A stretch of DNA of 5,805 bases from Sulfurimonas sp. (GTDB taxonomy: Bacteria > Campylobacterota > Campylobacteria > Campylobacterales > Sulfurimonadaceae): assembly GCA_002733155.1 (NCBI GenBank), contig NVUO01000008.1, forward strand, positions 124,200 through 130,004. The letters run 5' to 3'. Below, piece by piece: positions 1 through 5,805 of this stretch. Within the stretch, counting starts at the first letter, position 1, and the number at the start of each line of letters is the position of its first letter. The notes under the pieces were generated by a model that saw only the letters and a list, made by a program, of their open reading frames with translations, did not search any database and had not been told where the DNA came from. Position numbers and translations under genes: made by a program.

Positions 1-2679
1 AAATTCATAATCTTCATCCATCTCTATCCATAGCTTATTTCCAGCCACTATTGCTTTATTTGGTAGTTTATCTTTAACAAAGTCATTTACATATATGGGC
101 ACAAGATAAAATTTATTTGTTTTTTTATTTTGAAACAAATCAACTCTAGGCATAGCATCATTCAAAGCTATTCCATGTTTTAGTTTTACATTGTTAATAA
201 CACTTCCACCTTTTAAAGTGTCAATTTTTCCATTTTCTTTTTTCATACTCAAAGTTTTTTTACTATATATAGTAGCCTTATGGGCAGCCCCTCCGACCTT
301 TCGTCTTGGCATATGAGAAACAAATATATTTTTTAAACTATCTTTAACTTGTTTATGAAATTCATCAATAGGAACAATAAACCTTAAATACTTTGCTTTA
401 TCTTCTTTTGATTTATATTTAAAACCTTCCGTCTCTTTTCTTGCAGAAACAGTAGATAAAGCCTTAACCATAAACTGAGTTGAAAAAGCTAAAATTATCG
501 CATCCTCTGCATGATGAAGATGATTATCTCTATTTTTATCTCCAACACCCCATTTATATCGAAGTTGAGCTGTTAACATTCCATTCATGGTATATACATG
601 GCGTTTCATTTTTGACTCTTTAAAACCTATATGGGCTTCAATATAGTTTTTTACAAACTTAGAAATATACGAGGTATCATTTTTATTTCTTTCTTTAAAA
701 GCATTTTCGCTATTTTCATCAAAATTTGTTTTTAACAATCTTCCTTTTTTTGCAAATTTCAGATTTTTCAGTCCCTCTAGCCTAACTACAAATTCACCCC
801 ATTTAGAGCTATCTATATACTCATTCGGAGTTTTATTTCCTTTATCTTGATTCTCTTTTGTAAGACATAAAACCTTATTATTTAAAGAATCATCTAAAGA
901 ACGGCTATATGGAAGTATATGATCAACTTCTGTAGCATATGGGTCTGATAATATATTTGGATTTATATAATCTCCACTATATATACATCTATGATTTTGC
1001 TCCTCCCAAAGTCTAAATTTCAGAAGTTCTTTTGCATTTGGTTCTTTTCCTAATTTATCTACAGCTTGTTCTCTCGCTTTTTCTTTTGTATCTCGAAATT
1101 CACCTTGAGCTTTTTCTATTTTTCTTCTGTCATCATGTGAGTTTTTTATATCCCTAGTAAACTCTATATGTACAGCATCTATAGCACCATATTTTCTAGC
1201 TACTGCATTATAAACAAGACGCATCTGGGATATAGCACGTTTAACAACAGGATTAGTCATCTCTAAATTTTCTTGTCTACTTAAAGGTGGAAGAAATTTT
1301 GCTTTATCTCCTTTAAAAATAGCCTGAAAATCATAACCAGCCTTATCACATGCCTTATCATAATCTAAACCTTCTTCTAAAAAAGGAATAATTTTTCCTA
1401 GTGCCTTTGAACTTAAATGCCCAAACTGTGAGAAAGATAAAGATACTAAACTATCACAAACCTTTTTATTTTCAATTATATTATTTAATCGTTTTATAGA
1501 TTCATTGTCATTTTTTTCAGTTGTTAAAATTTTTGCTATTGAATCTAAAGTATCGTTGTCATTTTTTATCTTTTCCCAGTATATACTATCTACTTCTTGA
1601 ATTACTTTTCTAATTTTGTTGTATGCTGTAAAATCTAATAACTTTTGTAATTCTGGGTTTTTTATTGCTTTTTTTCCAGTTTTATTATCAAAATAAACAA
1701 GACCTTTAAATGTTGCATCTTTATCAAAATTAAAAAGTGTTTTTAAAGTCTGGTATTTAAATACACCTATATTTTTTGCTTTATTAATAGCTTGATGTAT
1801 TTCTTGAATAGTTAATTCTACTTCATCACCATTTTTTATAATTCTTAGATTTTTTAATTTCTGTAAGGCACGAAAATACTCAAAGGTATATGTGCTTTTT
1901 GATGCTCTTTTTTCATCAGTTTCAAATGGACAATTTGCAACCATATGGGCTACTGATTTTAAAGCTCTTTGTTCAAAAGCAATATCTTTATAAGATTTTA
2001 GTAGTTCTTTATTAACTACTTTATTAGCAAACTCTTTTTGTTTTGAGAATATAGTAGTAATTTCATCAATAAGCATATATCTTTCAACAGAATTTTCATA
2101 CTTTAGTTTTCCCTCTTTGTCTTTACCGTTTCTTTTTTTATTTTTTGTAGATATATACTCACCAATAGTTAAATACTTTGTATCTTCTAATACTTTTTTA
2201 TTTATACTAATTCCGCCTAAAACAGCAGTAGCTTCTTTATCTGATTTATCAGGTTTTTCACTCTTGCGATTAGAAAAATAACCCCTATGTTTTGCAAGAT
2301 GTATCATAATGCGAGAAAGTTCTTTATTATCTAACCCTCTATCAAGAGCTTCTTTCCTCAAGTCCCAAACATCTTTTTGCTTTTTATTTCCGATAAAAAG
2401 ATTATCTAGTTCATCTTGGGTAAGTATTTTATTTTTTATTAAAAGTCTTTTGATAGCCCTAAGTTTTTGAGTCTTTCGTTTAGTAGTCCTTCTTGCACCT
2501 CTAGCCTCACGTCTCGGCAATGCTAAGGACTTGCCATCTTTTGGATGCTCAGCTATTGTAAATATACGTACACCTGATTCTATAATCTTATTATTTTGTA
2601 GATTTTTATCATCAACATTAACTAAAGCCCAACCAATAGAGGTAATTCCTAAGTCTAATCCTAAAACTATTTTTGACAT
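1..2679 (-). CDS. cas9: Type II-C CRISPR-associated endonuclease Cas9 (3' end outside window)
   Basis: RNA-guided double-strand DNA endonuclease; with crRNA and tracrRNA it cuts invading DNA. I translated most of the 893 visible codons and found no internal stop. RuvC-I is near the N terminus (GLDLGITSIGW, catalytic D9), followed by the arginine-rich bridge helix (about 56-80). The REC lobe includes MVANCPFE, and RuvC-II is AVHIEFTRDI (E506). The HNH domain is VDHILPYSRSLDDS (D586, H587, N610) and RuvC-III is NHLHHAEDAIILAF (H722/H723, D726). All catalytic residues are present, so it should be active. The wedge and PAM-interacting region is visible up to FYLVPIYV and MDEDYEF. From memory, C. 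jejuni Cas9 (984 aa) has about 100 residues after the matching point, so the full protein should be about 990-1000 aa. The start is set by AAAGGA 6 nt before ATG. The short form, without a large REC insertion, fits II-C. The PAM cannot be read from the sequence. Confidence 0.97.
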   Translation of the reverse strand, partial: MSKIVLGLDLGITSIGWALVNVDDKNLQNNKIIESGVRIFTIAEHPKDGKSLALPRREARGARRTTKRKTQKLRAIKRLLIKNKILTQDELDNLFIGNKKQKDVWDLRKEALDRGLDNKELSRIMIHLAKHRGYFSNRKSEKPDKSDKEATAVLGGISINKKVLEDTKYLTIGEYISTKNKKRNGKDKEGKLKYENSVERYMLIDEITTIFSKQKEFANKVVNKELLKSYKDIAFEQRALKSVAHMVANCPFETDEKRASKSTYTFEYFRALQKLKNLRIIKNGDEVELTIQEIHQAINKAKNIGVFKYQTLKTLFNFDKDATFKGLVYFDNKTGKKAIKNPELQKLLDFTAYNKIRKVIQEVDSIYWEKIKNDNDTLDSIAKILTTEKNDNESIKRLNNIIENKKVCDSLVSLSFSQFGHLSSKALGKIIPFLEEGLDYDKACDKAGYDFQAIFKGDKAKFLPPLSRQENLEMTNPVVKRAISQMRLVYNAVARKYGAIDAVHIEFTRDIKNSHDDRRKIEKAQGEFRDTKEKAREQAVDKLGKEPNAKELLKFRLWEEQNHRCIYSGDYINPNILSDPYATEVDHILPYSRSLDDSLNNKVLCLTKENQDKGNKTPNEYIDSSKWGEFVVRLEGLKNLKFAKKGRLLKTNFDENSENAFKERNKNDTSYISKFVKNYIEAHIGFKESKMKRHVYTMNGMLTAQLRYKWGVGDKNRDNHLHHAEDAIILAFSTQFMVKALSTVSARKETEGFKYKSKEDKAKYLRFIVPIDEFHKQVKDSLKNIFVSHMPRRKVGGAAHKATIYSKKTLSMKKENGKIDTLKGGSVINNVKLKHGIALNDAMPRVDLFQNKKTNKFYLVPIYVNDFVKDKLPNKAIVAGNKLWIEMDEDYEF

Positions 2680-2685
2680 TAATAA

Positions 2686-2710
2686 TCCTTTAAAGAAAAT
2701 AATTATATCA
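2686..2710 (-). promoter_or_regulatory. cas9 promoter (extended -10) and ribosome binding site
   Basis: Read on the minus strand, TGATATAAT (2710-2702) is a perfect extended -10 (TGnTATAAT). It places the transcription start near 2695, giving a 5' UTR of roughly 16 nt. AAAGGA (2691-2686) is the Shine-Dalgarno, 6 nt from the ATG at 2679. No -35 is evident, as is usual for Campylobacterota housekeeping promoters. Predicted from sequence only. Confidence 0.65.
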
Positions 2711-2716
2711 TATTAT
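2711..2716 (+). promoter_or_regulatory. Predicted -10 element for tracrRNA
   Basis: TATTAT at 2711-2716 in an AT-rich stretch would start transcription near 2722-2723, within a few bases of the anti-repeat. It lies 3 bp from the opposite-facing cas9 -10 box, so RNA polymerase could probably not hold both at once. No -35 is seen at a usual spacing. The start point is inferred; a slightly longer tracrRNA is possible. Confidence 0.5.
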
Positions 2717-2718
2717 TA

Positions 2719-2754
2719 ATAGTTTATCCGAGTGAGAAACGAGTGGGCTATAAT
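2719..2754 (+). other. tracrRNA anti-repeat (predicts the CRISPR repeat)
   Basis: This is the 36-nt part expected to pair with the CRISPR repeat. Its reverse complement starts ATTATAGCCCACTCG and ends CTCGGATAAACTAT, and 36 nt is the usual length for II-C repeats. By analogy with Neisseria and Campylobacter the true repeat should start with G (GTTATAG-like) and differ in an internal bulge around its positions 9-14. The boundaries are inferred and could move by a few bases. Confidence 0.75.
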
Positions 2755-2815
2755 AAACAGGTTGCGGTTCCCTGTGCAAGGCACTGACCAATGGTCATCC
2801 ACCCTAAAAATACCG
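2719..2815 (+). ncRNA. tracrRNA of the type II-C CRISPR-Cas9 system
   Basis: This RNA pairs with the pre-crRNA repeat, allows RNase III processing and anchors the guide in Cas9. A 36-nt anti-repeat (2719-2754) contains GTGAGAAACGAG and ends in GGGCTATAAT, like the GCTACAAT end of the Neisseria anti-repeat. The body then follows the C. jejuni plan: stem ACAGG/CCTGT (2757-2761 with 2771-2775) whose loop holds TTGCGG, stem TGACC/GGTCA (2785-2789 with 2793-2797), then CCCTAAAAATACCG. C. jejuni has the same TTGCGG loop, a second hairpin, and CCCCTAAAACCGC. Loop CGGT (2765-2768) can pair with ACCG (2812-2815), matching the pseudoknot/triple-helix scaffold known for C. jejuni. It lies divergent to and directly upstream of cas9. 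The 3' end is uncertain because no T-tract terminator follows. The identification rests on motif order, structure and position. Confidence 0.88.
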
Positions 2816-2887
2816 TACTTACCCACTATATTTTCAATAAGTCCATGACAATTTGCAATATTTTAAAGATTTATATTTTGATGTGAG
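2816..2887. other. AT-rich spacer after tracrRNA, no recognised element
   Basis: I see no gene, no repeat and no convincing intrinsic terminator here: no GC-rich hairpin followed by a T-tract. It separates the tracrRNA from the next predicted promoter. The tracrRNA must end here by weak or factor-dependent termination, or read through toward the polymerase gene. Confidence 0.5.
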
Positions 2888-2893
2888 TATAAT
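2888..2893 (+). promoter_or_regulatory. Predicted -10 for the structured leader and polymerase gene
   Basis: TATAAT at 2888-2893 follows a T-rich run and TGTGAG, a good -10 setting for Campylobacterota sigma-70. It predicts a start near 2900 and so a 5' leader of about 168 nt before the polymerase ATG at 3068. No -35 consensus is present. Confidence 0.5.
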
Positions 2894-2940
2894 TTAAATG
2901 TACCCAATGATTACTAGTACGGGACAAACCAACATAAGAC

Positions 2941-3032
2941 GAACCTATGAAAAGGTTTAGGCTAAAGTTGACTTTTAGAATCTGGAAATTCAAAGTCAAC
3001 TTTAAGATTAGGAGAGTTTAACTCTTCGAATC
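2941..3032 (+). ncRNA. Structured RNA leader or small RNA of unknown function, three consecutive hairpins
   Basis: Three hairpins follow in close order. Hairpin 1 is AACCT/AGGTT (2942-2946 with 2953-2957) plus a G-U pair. Hairpin 2 is a perfect 13-bp stem (2963-2975 with 2992-3004), continued past a TA bulge by GAAT/ATTC (2978-2981 with 2988-2991) around loop CTGGAA. Hairpin 3 is a 10-bp stem with one A-G mismatch (3006-3016 with 3022-3032), loop TTTAA. Hairpin 2 has no T-tract after it, so it is not an ordinary terminator. The set lies between a predicted promoter and the polymerase start, so it could be a cis-regulatory leader or a separate small RNA. It does not look like tRNA, tmRNA, SRP RNA, RNase P RNA or a riboswitch I know. 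Only the structure is supported; any function is unknown. Confidence 0.5.
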
Positions 3033-3067
3033 ACTTATGTTTGAATTATAACATATTAAGAAAAATT

Positions 3068-4326
3068 ATGAAAATACACATAGATATAGACTGCTTTTTT
3101 GTGAGTGCTACTCGCTTACTTCATCCTGAATTAGAAAATAAACCTGTAGCTATTGGTGGGCGTAGTGATACTAAGATTTTTAATAAAGATGCAAAAAAAC
3201 AGACTGTAAACTTAGAGAATTCAGGTTCATTTGTCCCAACATTTTACAAAACATATGAAGAAAAAGACGATGATATTGAAGCTTTTAAAGATAAAGATGG
3301 AATAGTTAGGGGAATTTTAACTACATCCTCTTATGAAGCTAGGGCATTTGGTATTAAAACTGCCATGAATATAAGAGATGCACTTTTACTTTGTCCCCAC
3401 TTAATTATAAAAGCCCCAAATATGTCCTTATATCAAGAACTTTCACATCAACTCCATGAGTTTTTATGTACAAAAATTCCACTTGTAGAGCAGGCTAGTA
3501 TTGATGAATTTTATGGAGACTTAAATGGATGGGTAGATGATGAGGATGTAGCTCAGTTTATAGATAATCTACGTCATGAGATAAAAAAATATATAAAACT
3601 CCCAGTATCCATTGGGGCAGCAAAAACTAGATATGTGGCAAAGATGGCTACCTCTAGTGCTAAACCTTTTGGCTCTAAGATAGTTAGGCAACATGAAATA
3701 GATTTATTTATGAAAAACATAGCAGTTGGTGACTTTGCTGGAGTTGGTAAAAGTATGAAACAACGTTTAAAATCAGCACATATCCATACACTTGGTGATT
3801 TAAAAAATAGACGTGGCACTATAGAATCTTGGGGTCCATATGCAAAAGAGTTACTGGGCTTAGTGATTCACCAATTATTACAAGTCATAAAAGAAAGTCC
3901 ATTGGAATCTCTAGAACTATAGACCCACTATTTGATAGGAATGAATTAAGAAGAAGGCTACATGTATTAGCTCGTCACCTTAGTTTCGCAATTTTAAAAC
4001 TAAAAGTAATCCCAACTGTATATCATCTAAGTATATCTTATGAGATGAATTTAAGTAGTCATAAAAACCTAAGTCTTAGTGAAATCTTTACAGAAAAAAA
4101 GTTTAACAATATTTTAATAAATCTTTTTAATGAGGCAGATATACATAAACGTTTACATGTAATTCGTTTAAGTATTAACTGTTCATCCTTTACAAGAGAT
4201 TCAAAAAAAGAGTTATCATTAATAGGTTTTGCAGATGAGCAAAAAATGAAAAGACTCACAGAAGAGACACATGTTTTAAGAGAAAAATATGGCATTGACG
4301 CATTAAAATGGGCTAGCGAATTGTAA
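3068..4326 (+). pseudogene. Y-family translesion DNA polymerase (DinB/UmuC type), interrupted by one -1 frameshift
   Basis: Error-prone polymerase that copies past damaged bases. The N-terminal part reads 3068-3847 and then drifts out of frame to a stop at 3922; the rest continues in the -1 frame to 4326. Joined at K260 the product is 419 aa, about the family norm. The palm starts MKIHIDIDCFF (metal-binding D6) with ASIDEFYGDL (D146, E147); RGILTTSSYEARAFGIKTAM is the fingers. SIGAAKTRYVAKMATSSAKPFG is the conserved palm segment and FAGVGKSMKQRL...TLGDL the helix-hairpin-helix thumb. RKSIGISRTID opens the little-finger domain in the second half. About 46 extra residues (35-80), partly acidic, sit between the palm start and fingers. 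ATG at 3068 is preferred to TTG at 3041 because family proteins begin right at this motif; the ribosome site is weak. No umuD-like partner is seen. No other lesion is visible, so the break may be recent, a sequencing error, or programmed. Confidence 0.85.
3844..3847 (+). other. Frameshift point in the polymerase gene (AAAA run)
   Basis: The first frame reads TAT GCA AAA GAG and soon leaves homology. Slipping back one base on AAAA gives TAT GCA AAA AGA GTT ACT GGG, which leads into GLSDSPIITSHKRKSIG. The downstream frame is closed by TAG at 3808, so the shift must lie after 3810. One missing A at this run is the simplest cause. The site is not a classical X XXY YYZ heptamer. Confidence 0.7.
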
Positions 4327-4334
4327 TCTTTTTA

Positions 4335-4343
4335 TGCTAAAAT
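4335..4343 (+). promoter_or_regulatory. Possible extended -10 giving a leaderless mRNA
   Basis: TGCTAAAAT fits the extended -10 form TGnTAnAAT, and its predicted start, 7 nt after the box, falls at about 4350, the A of the next gene's ATG. That gene has no Shine-Dalgarno in the 23-bp gap. Either it has its own leaderless transcript or it is translated from the upstream polymerase mRNA. Inference only. Confidence 0.35.
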
Positions 4344-4349
4344 TGTTAT

Positions 4350-5291
4350 ATGACTAACTATAAGCTCTTAGAACAATTTCGTTCATTTTACGCAAGAAAT
4401 TATCCAGATGATATGGAGATACAAATAGAATACTTTTCTATCTTCGGTGGCTTGGGCGTAGATGTAGATACACAAAAGTCTATACCAGACCTACTGCATG
4501 GACTCATCTTTGATAATTTTGAAAATATTAGTAAAAACATTAGACAATTGACCCTAGATGATAAAAATAATAAAAGACTTTTACGTGCCTTAGCTATAGG
4601 TGATAGGCGTATATTTTCAGCCTTTAACAGAGCTGGACTAAACAATAGTAATGGTGGACGTTGTCTTAATTACCTTCAAGAAAAAGGCCTTATTCAAATA
4701 GAGTATTCACGTGAGGAACCAGCAAGAAGTTTAAACAACTACTCTAAGCTAAAAAGGGAGGTAGCTAGACATAGAATCTCTCATAAGGTACTTTTTACTT
4801 ACCCGTTTATACGTTTTTGGTTTTACTTTATAGCTCCACATTATCATGAAATAGCCAATAAAGATTATGAAAGCTTTTTTAAAAATTTGCAAGAGAAACA
4901 AAACTCATATACAAGTTTAGTATTTGAAGAGCTCTCCGAAATTTTACTTAACTATAACCTTAGAGATGCTGAGATACTAAGTAGTGGAAGTTATTGGGAT
5001 GCAAATATTGAGATTGATATTTTAACTATTACAAAAGATGAAAAAACTTATGTTGGAGAATGTAAATGGACTAACCACAAGGTAAATAAAAGTGAATGGA
5101 GTAAAATATTAGAAAAATGTGAACGTTTAGAGATAAAACCTACACAAATTATCTTATTTTCTAAAAGGGGTTTTTCAAAAGAACTTAAACTTAATCAAGG
5201 CAAGGATTTAGCCTTATATACCTCAAGTGACTTTGAAGCCCTTGTAAAAAATGCAAAGTCTCAGAAGTTAATTAAATCTTTGTTTAACTAA
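4350..5291 (+). CDS. DUF234-like protein: winged helix plus PD-(D/E)XK nuclease-type domain, no ATPase domain
   Basis: A 313-aa soluble protein with no signal peptide or membrane segment. Residues about 80-125 (RRIFSAFNRAGLN...CLNYLQEKGLIQI) resemble the winged-helix part that follows the ATPase in archaeal/bacterial DUF234 ATPases. Residues 147-165 (VLFTYPFIRFWFYFIAP) match the typical start of DUF234. The C-terminal part carries a PD-(D/E)XK pattern: acidic E193/E194 in VFEELSE, D223 in EIDIL, and E237-x-K239 in GECKW. Such domains bind or cut nucleic acid, but activity here is unproven. Full DUF234 ATPases have a Walker-motif domain of about 200 residues in front; it is absent here, and the N terminus (1-75) has no P-loop. 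The gene begins 23 bp after the polymerase stop, so it may share that transcript. No Shine-Dalgarno is visible. Its 3' end overlaps the opposite J-domain gene by 8 bp. The family call is from motif memory. Confidence 0.8.
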   Translation: MTNYKLLEQFRSFYARNYPDDMEIQIEYFSIFGGLGVDVDTQKSIPDLLHGLIFDNFENISKNIRQLTLDDKNNKRLLRALAIGDRRIFSAFNRAGLNNSNGGRCLNYLQEKGLIQIEYSREEPARSLNNYSKLKREVARHRISHKVLFTYPFIRFWFYFIAPHYHEIANKDYESFFKNLQEKQNSYTSLVFEELSEILLNYNLRDAEILSSGSYWDANIEIDILTITKDEKTYVGECKWTNHKVNKSEWSKILEKCERLEIKPTQIILFSKRGFSKELKLNQGKDLALYTSSDFEALVKNAKSQKLIKSLFN

Positions 5292-5805
5292 TAATCTTTA
5301 GAGCTGTATAAGCCTCTTGAAGTAGTTGAAACTTCTGAGTATAATGATTAATCATATGTGGTTCTTCATGAATAATTTTATCTGGGTGATATACCTTAAC
5401 TAGTTTTTTATACGATTTTTTAAGTGTATCTTGAGAAGCTCCGATTGGGCATTCTAGAACTGTATAAAAATGTTGGTTTTCATCATTTTCGTCATCTGAA
5501 CATAAGTTACCAAAACTAAATGATGCAAAGTCACTATATAATTTACTCATAAAATGATTGTCATAAGTATATTGAATCTGATAATGTAAAATATGACGTT
5601 TATTTAATGCACGTTCTAATCTAGCCTTAGCCCTATAGTCTGAAACATCTACAACTAAAGATATATCAGTTCCACGTTCTACATATACTTCTAGTTGGGA
5701 ACGAAGATAATTAACTACCCAAGGGTTTGGATAATTTAAGGAGATTAAAACCGTATCCTTATCATAAGCATAAAGATTTACTTTTAAAGTCTCTTGATTT
5801 TGAAG
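5284..5805 (-). CDS. Protein with C-terminal J domain (DnaJ-like co-chaperone), 5' end outside window
   Basis: The frame stays open from the stop at 5284-5286 to the right edge, giving at least 173 residues; ATG at 5550 is internal, not the start, because coding continues upstream without a stop. The last 62 residues or so form a J domain: FYTVLECPIGASQDTLKKSYKKLVKVYHPDK, with the HPD signature at visible residues 140-142, then QKFQLLQEAYTAL. J domains stimulate the ATPase of Hsp70 (DnaK). No G/F-rich or zinc-finger region follows, so this is a class C J protein with the domain at its C terminus. The preceding 110 visible residues (for example NYPNPWVVNYLRSQLEVYVERGTDISLVVDVSDYRAKARLERAL, read in two parts around YVERG) look like a globular domain I do not recognise. 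An acidic linker, DDENDEN, separates them. The Hsp70 partner and substrate are unknown. Confidence 0.85.
   Translation of the reverse strand, partial: LQNQETLKVNLYAYDKDTVLISLNYPNPWVVNYLRSQLEVYVERGTDISLVVDVSDYRAKARLERALNKRHILHYQIQYTYDNHFMSKLYSDFASFSFGNLCSDDENDENQHFYTVLECPIGASQDTLKKSYKKLVKVYHPDKIIHEEPHMINHYTQKFQLLQEAYTALKIIS

Noticed and set aside
2673..2678. TTGACA, a perfect -35 box on the plus strand
   Set aside because: It overlaps the cas9 start codon, and the TATTAT -10 is 32 bp away, far beyond the usual 16-18 bp; nothing like a -10 sits at the right distance.
2531..2719. Plus-strand open frame of 62 codons opposite the start of cas9
   Set aside because: It lies antisense to the conserved RuvC-I and bridge-helix coding sequence and has no recognisable motif; it is a shadow frame.
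2963..3004. Long perfect hairpin as an intrinsic terminator for the tracrRNA
   Set aside because: The stem is AT-rich and followed by AGATTAG rather than a T-tract, and a promoter-like -10 lies between it and the tracrRNA.
3037..3051. ATG at 3037 opening a four-codon peptide (MFEL)
   Set aside because: It has no ribosome site and is too short to support as a leader peptide.
3041..3067. TTG at 3041 as the polymerase start
   Set aside because: It would add nine residues before MKIHIDIDCFF, where Y-family proteins normally begin, and it falls next to the leader hairpins without a ribosome site.
2680..3067. Hidden CRISPR array in the intergenic region
   Set aside because: Only one copy of the repeat-like segment is present (the anti-repeat), with no spaced copies; no array occurs anywhere in the window.
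3574..3819. Minus-strand open frame inside the polymerase gene
   Set aside because: It is antisense to conserved palm and thumb motifs and shows no family features.
4059..4295. Minus-strand open frame inside the second half of the polymerase
   Set aside because: It is antisense to the little-finger domain; a shadow frame.
4400..4645. Minus-strand open frame inside the DUF234-like gene
   Set aside because: It is antisense to a well-supported coding region and has no motif.

Overview
The window is AT-rich DNA that looks like Campylobacterota (Sulfurimonas/Arcobacter/Campylobacter-like). The grounds are a compact type II-C Cas9 resembling the Campylobacter jejuni protein along its visible length, a tracrRNA scaffold that lines up with that of C. 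jejuni, strong A/T codon bias, and promoters built from a good or extended -10 without a -35. The genus is not certain.

Layout. (1) Positions 1-2679, minus strand: the first 893 codons of cas9, open to the window edge, with about the last 100 residues outside. (2) Positions 2680-2725: a short AT-rich divergent promoter region with an extended -10 for cas9 and a -10 for a plus-strand RNA, 3 bp apart. (3) Positions about 2719-2815, plus strand: a tracrRNA with a 36-nt anti-repeat, a stem-loop carrying TTGCGG in its loop, a second hairpin and a 3' ACCG able to form a pseudoknot. No CRISPR array, cas1 or cas2 lies in the window; they are expected past the left edge. (4) Positions about 2888-3067: a predicted promoter followed by a roughly 165-nt leader with three consecutive strong hairpins, of unknown function. 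(5) Positions 3068-4326, plus: a Y-family (DinB/UmuC) translesion DNA polymerase split by one -1 frameshift at an AAAA run; the two halves join into a normal 419-residue protein. (6) Positions 4350-5291, plus: a 313-residue protein with a winged-helix-like region and a C-terminal DUF234-like, PD-(D/E)XK-type nuclease fold, but no ATPase domain. (7) Positions 5284-5805, minus: the C-terminal part of a protein that ends in a J domain, overlapping gene 6 tail to tail by 8 bp.

How the parts fit. Cas9 and the tracrRNA are the effector and guide-scaffold halves of one type II-C CRISPR system, expressed divergently from overlapping promoters. The polymerase and the nuclease-like gene may be co-transcribed but show no proven link to CRISPR. 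The least explained items are the structured leader and the polymerase frameshift. The tracrRNA is a firm call that lets the unseen CRISPR repeat be predicted.
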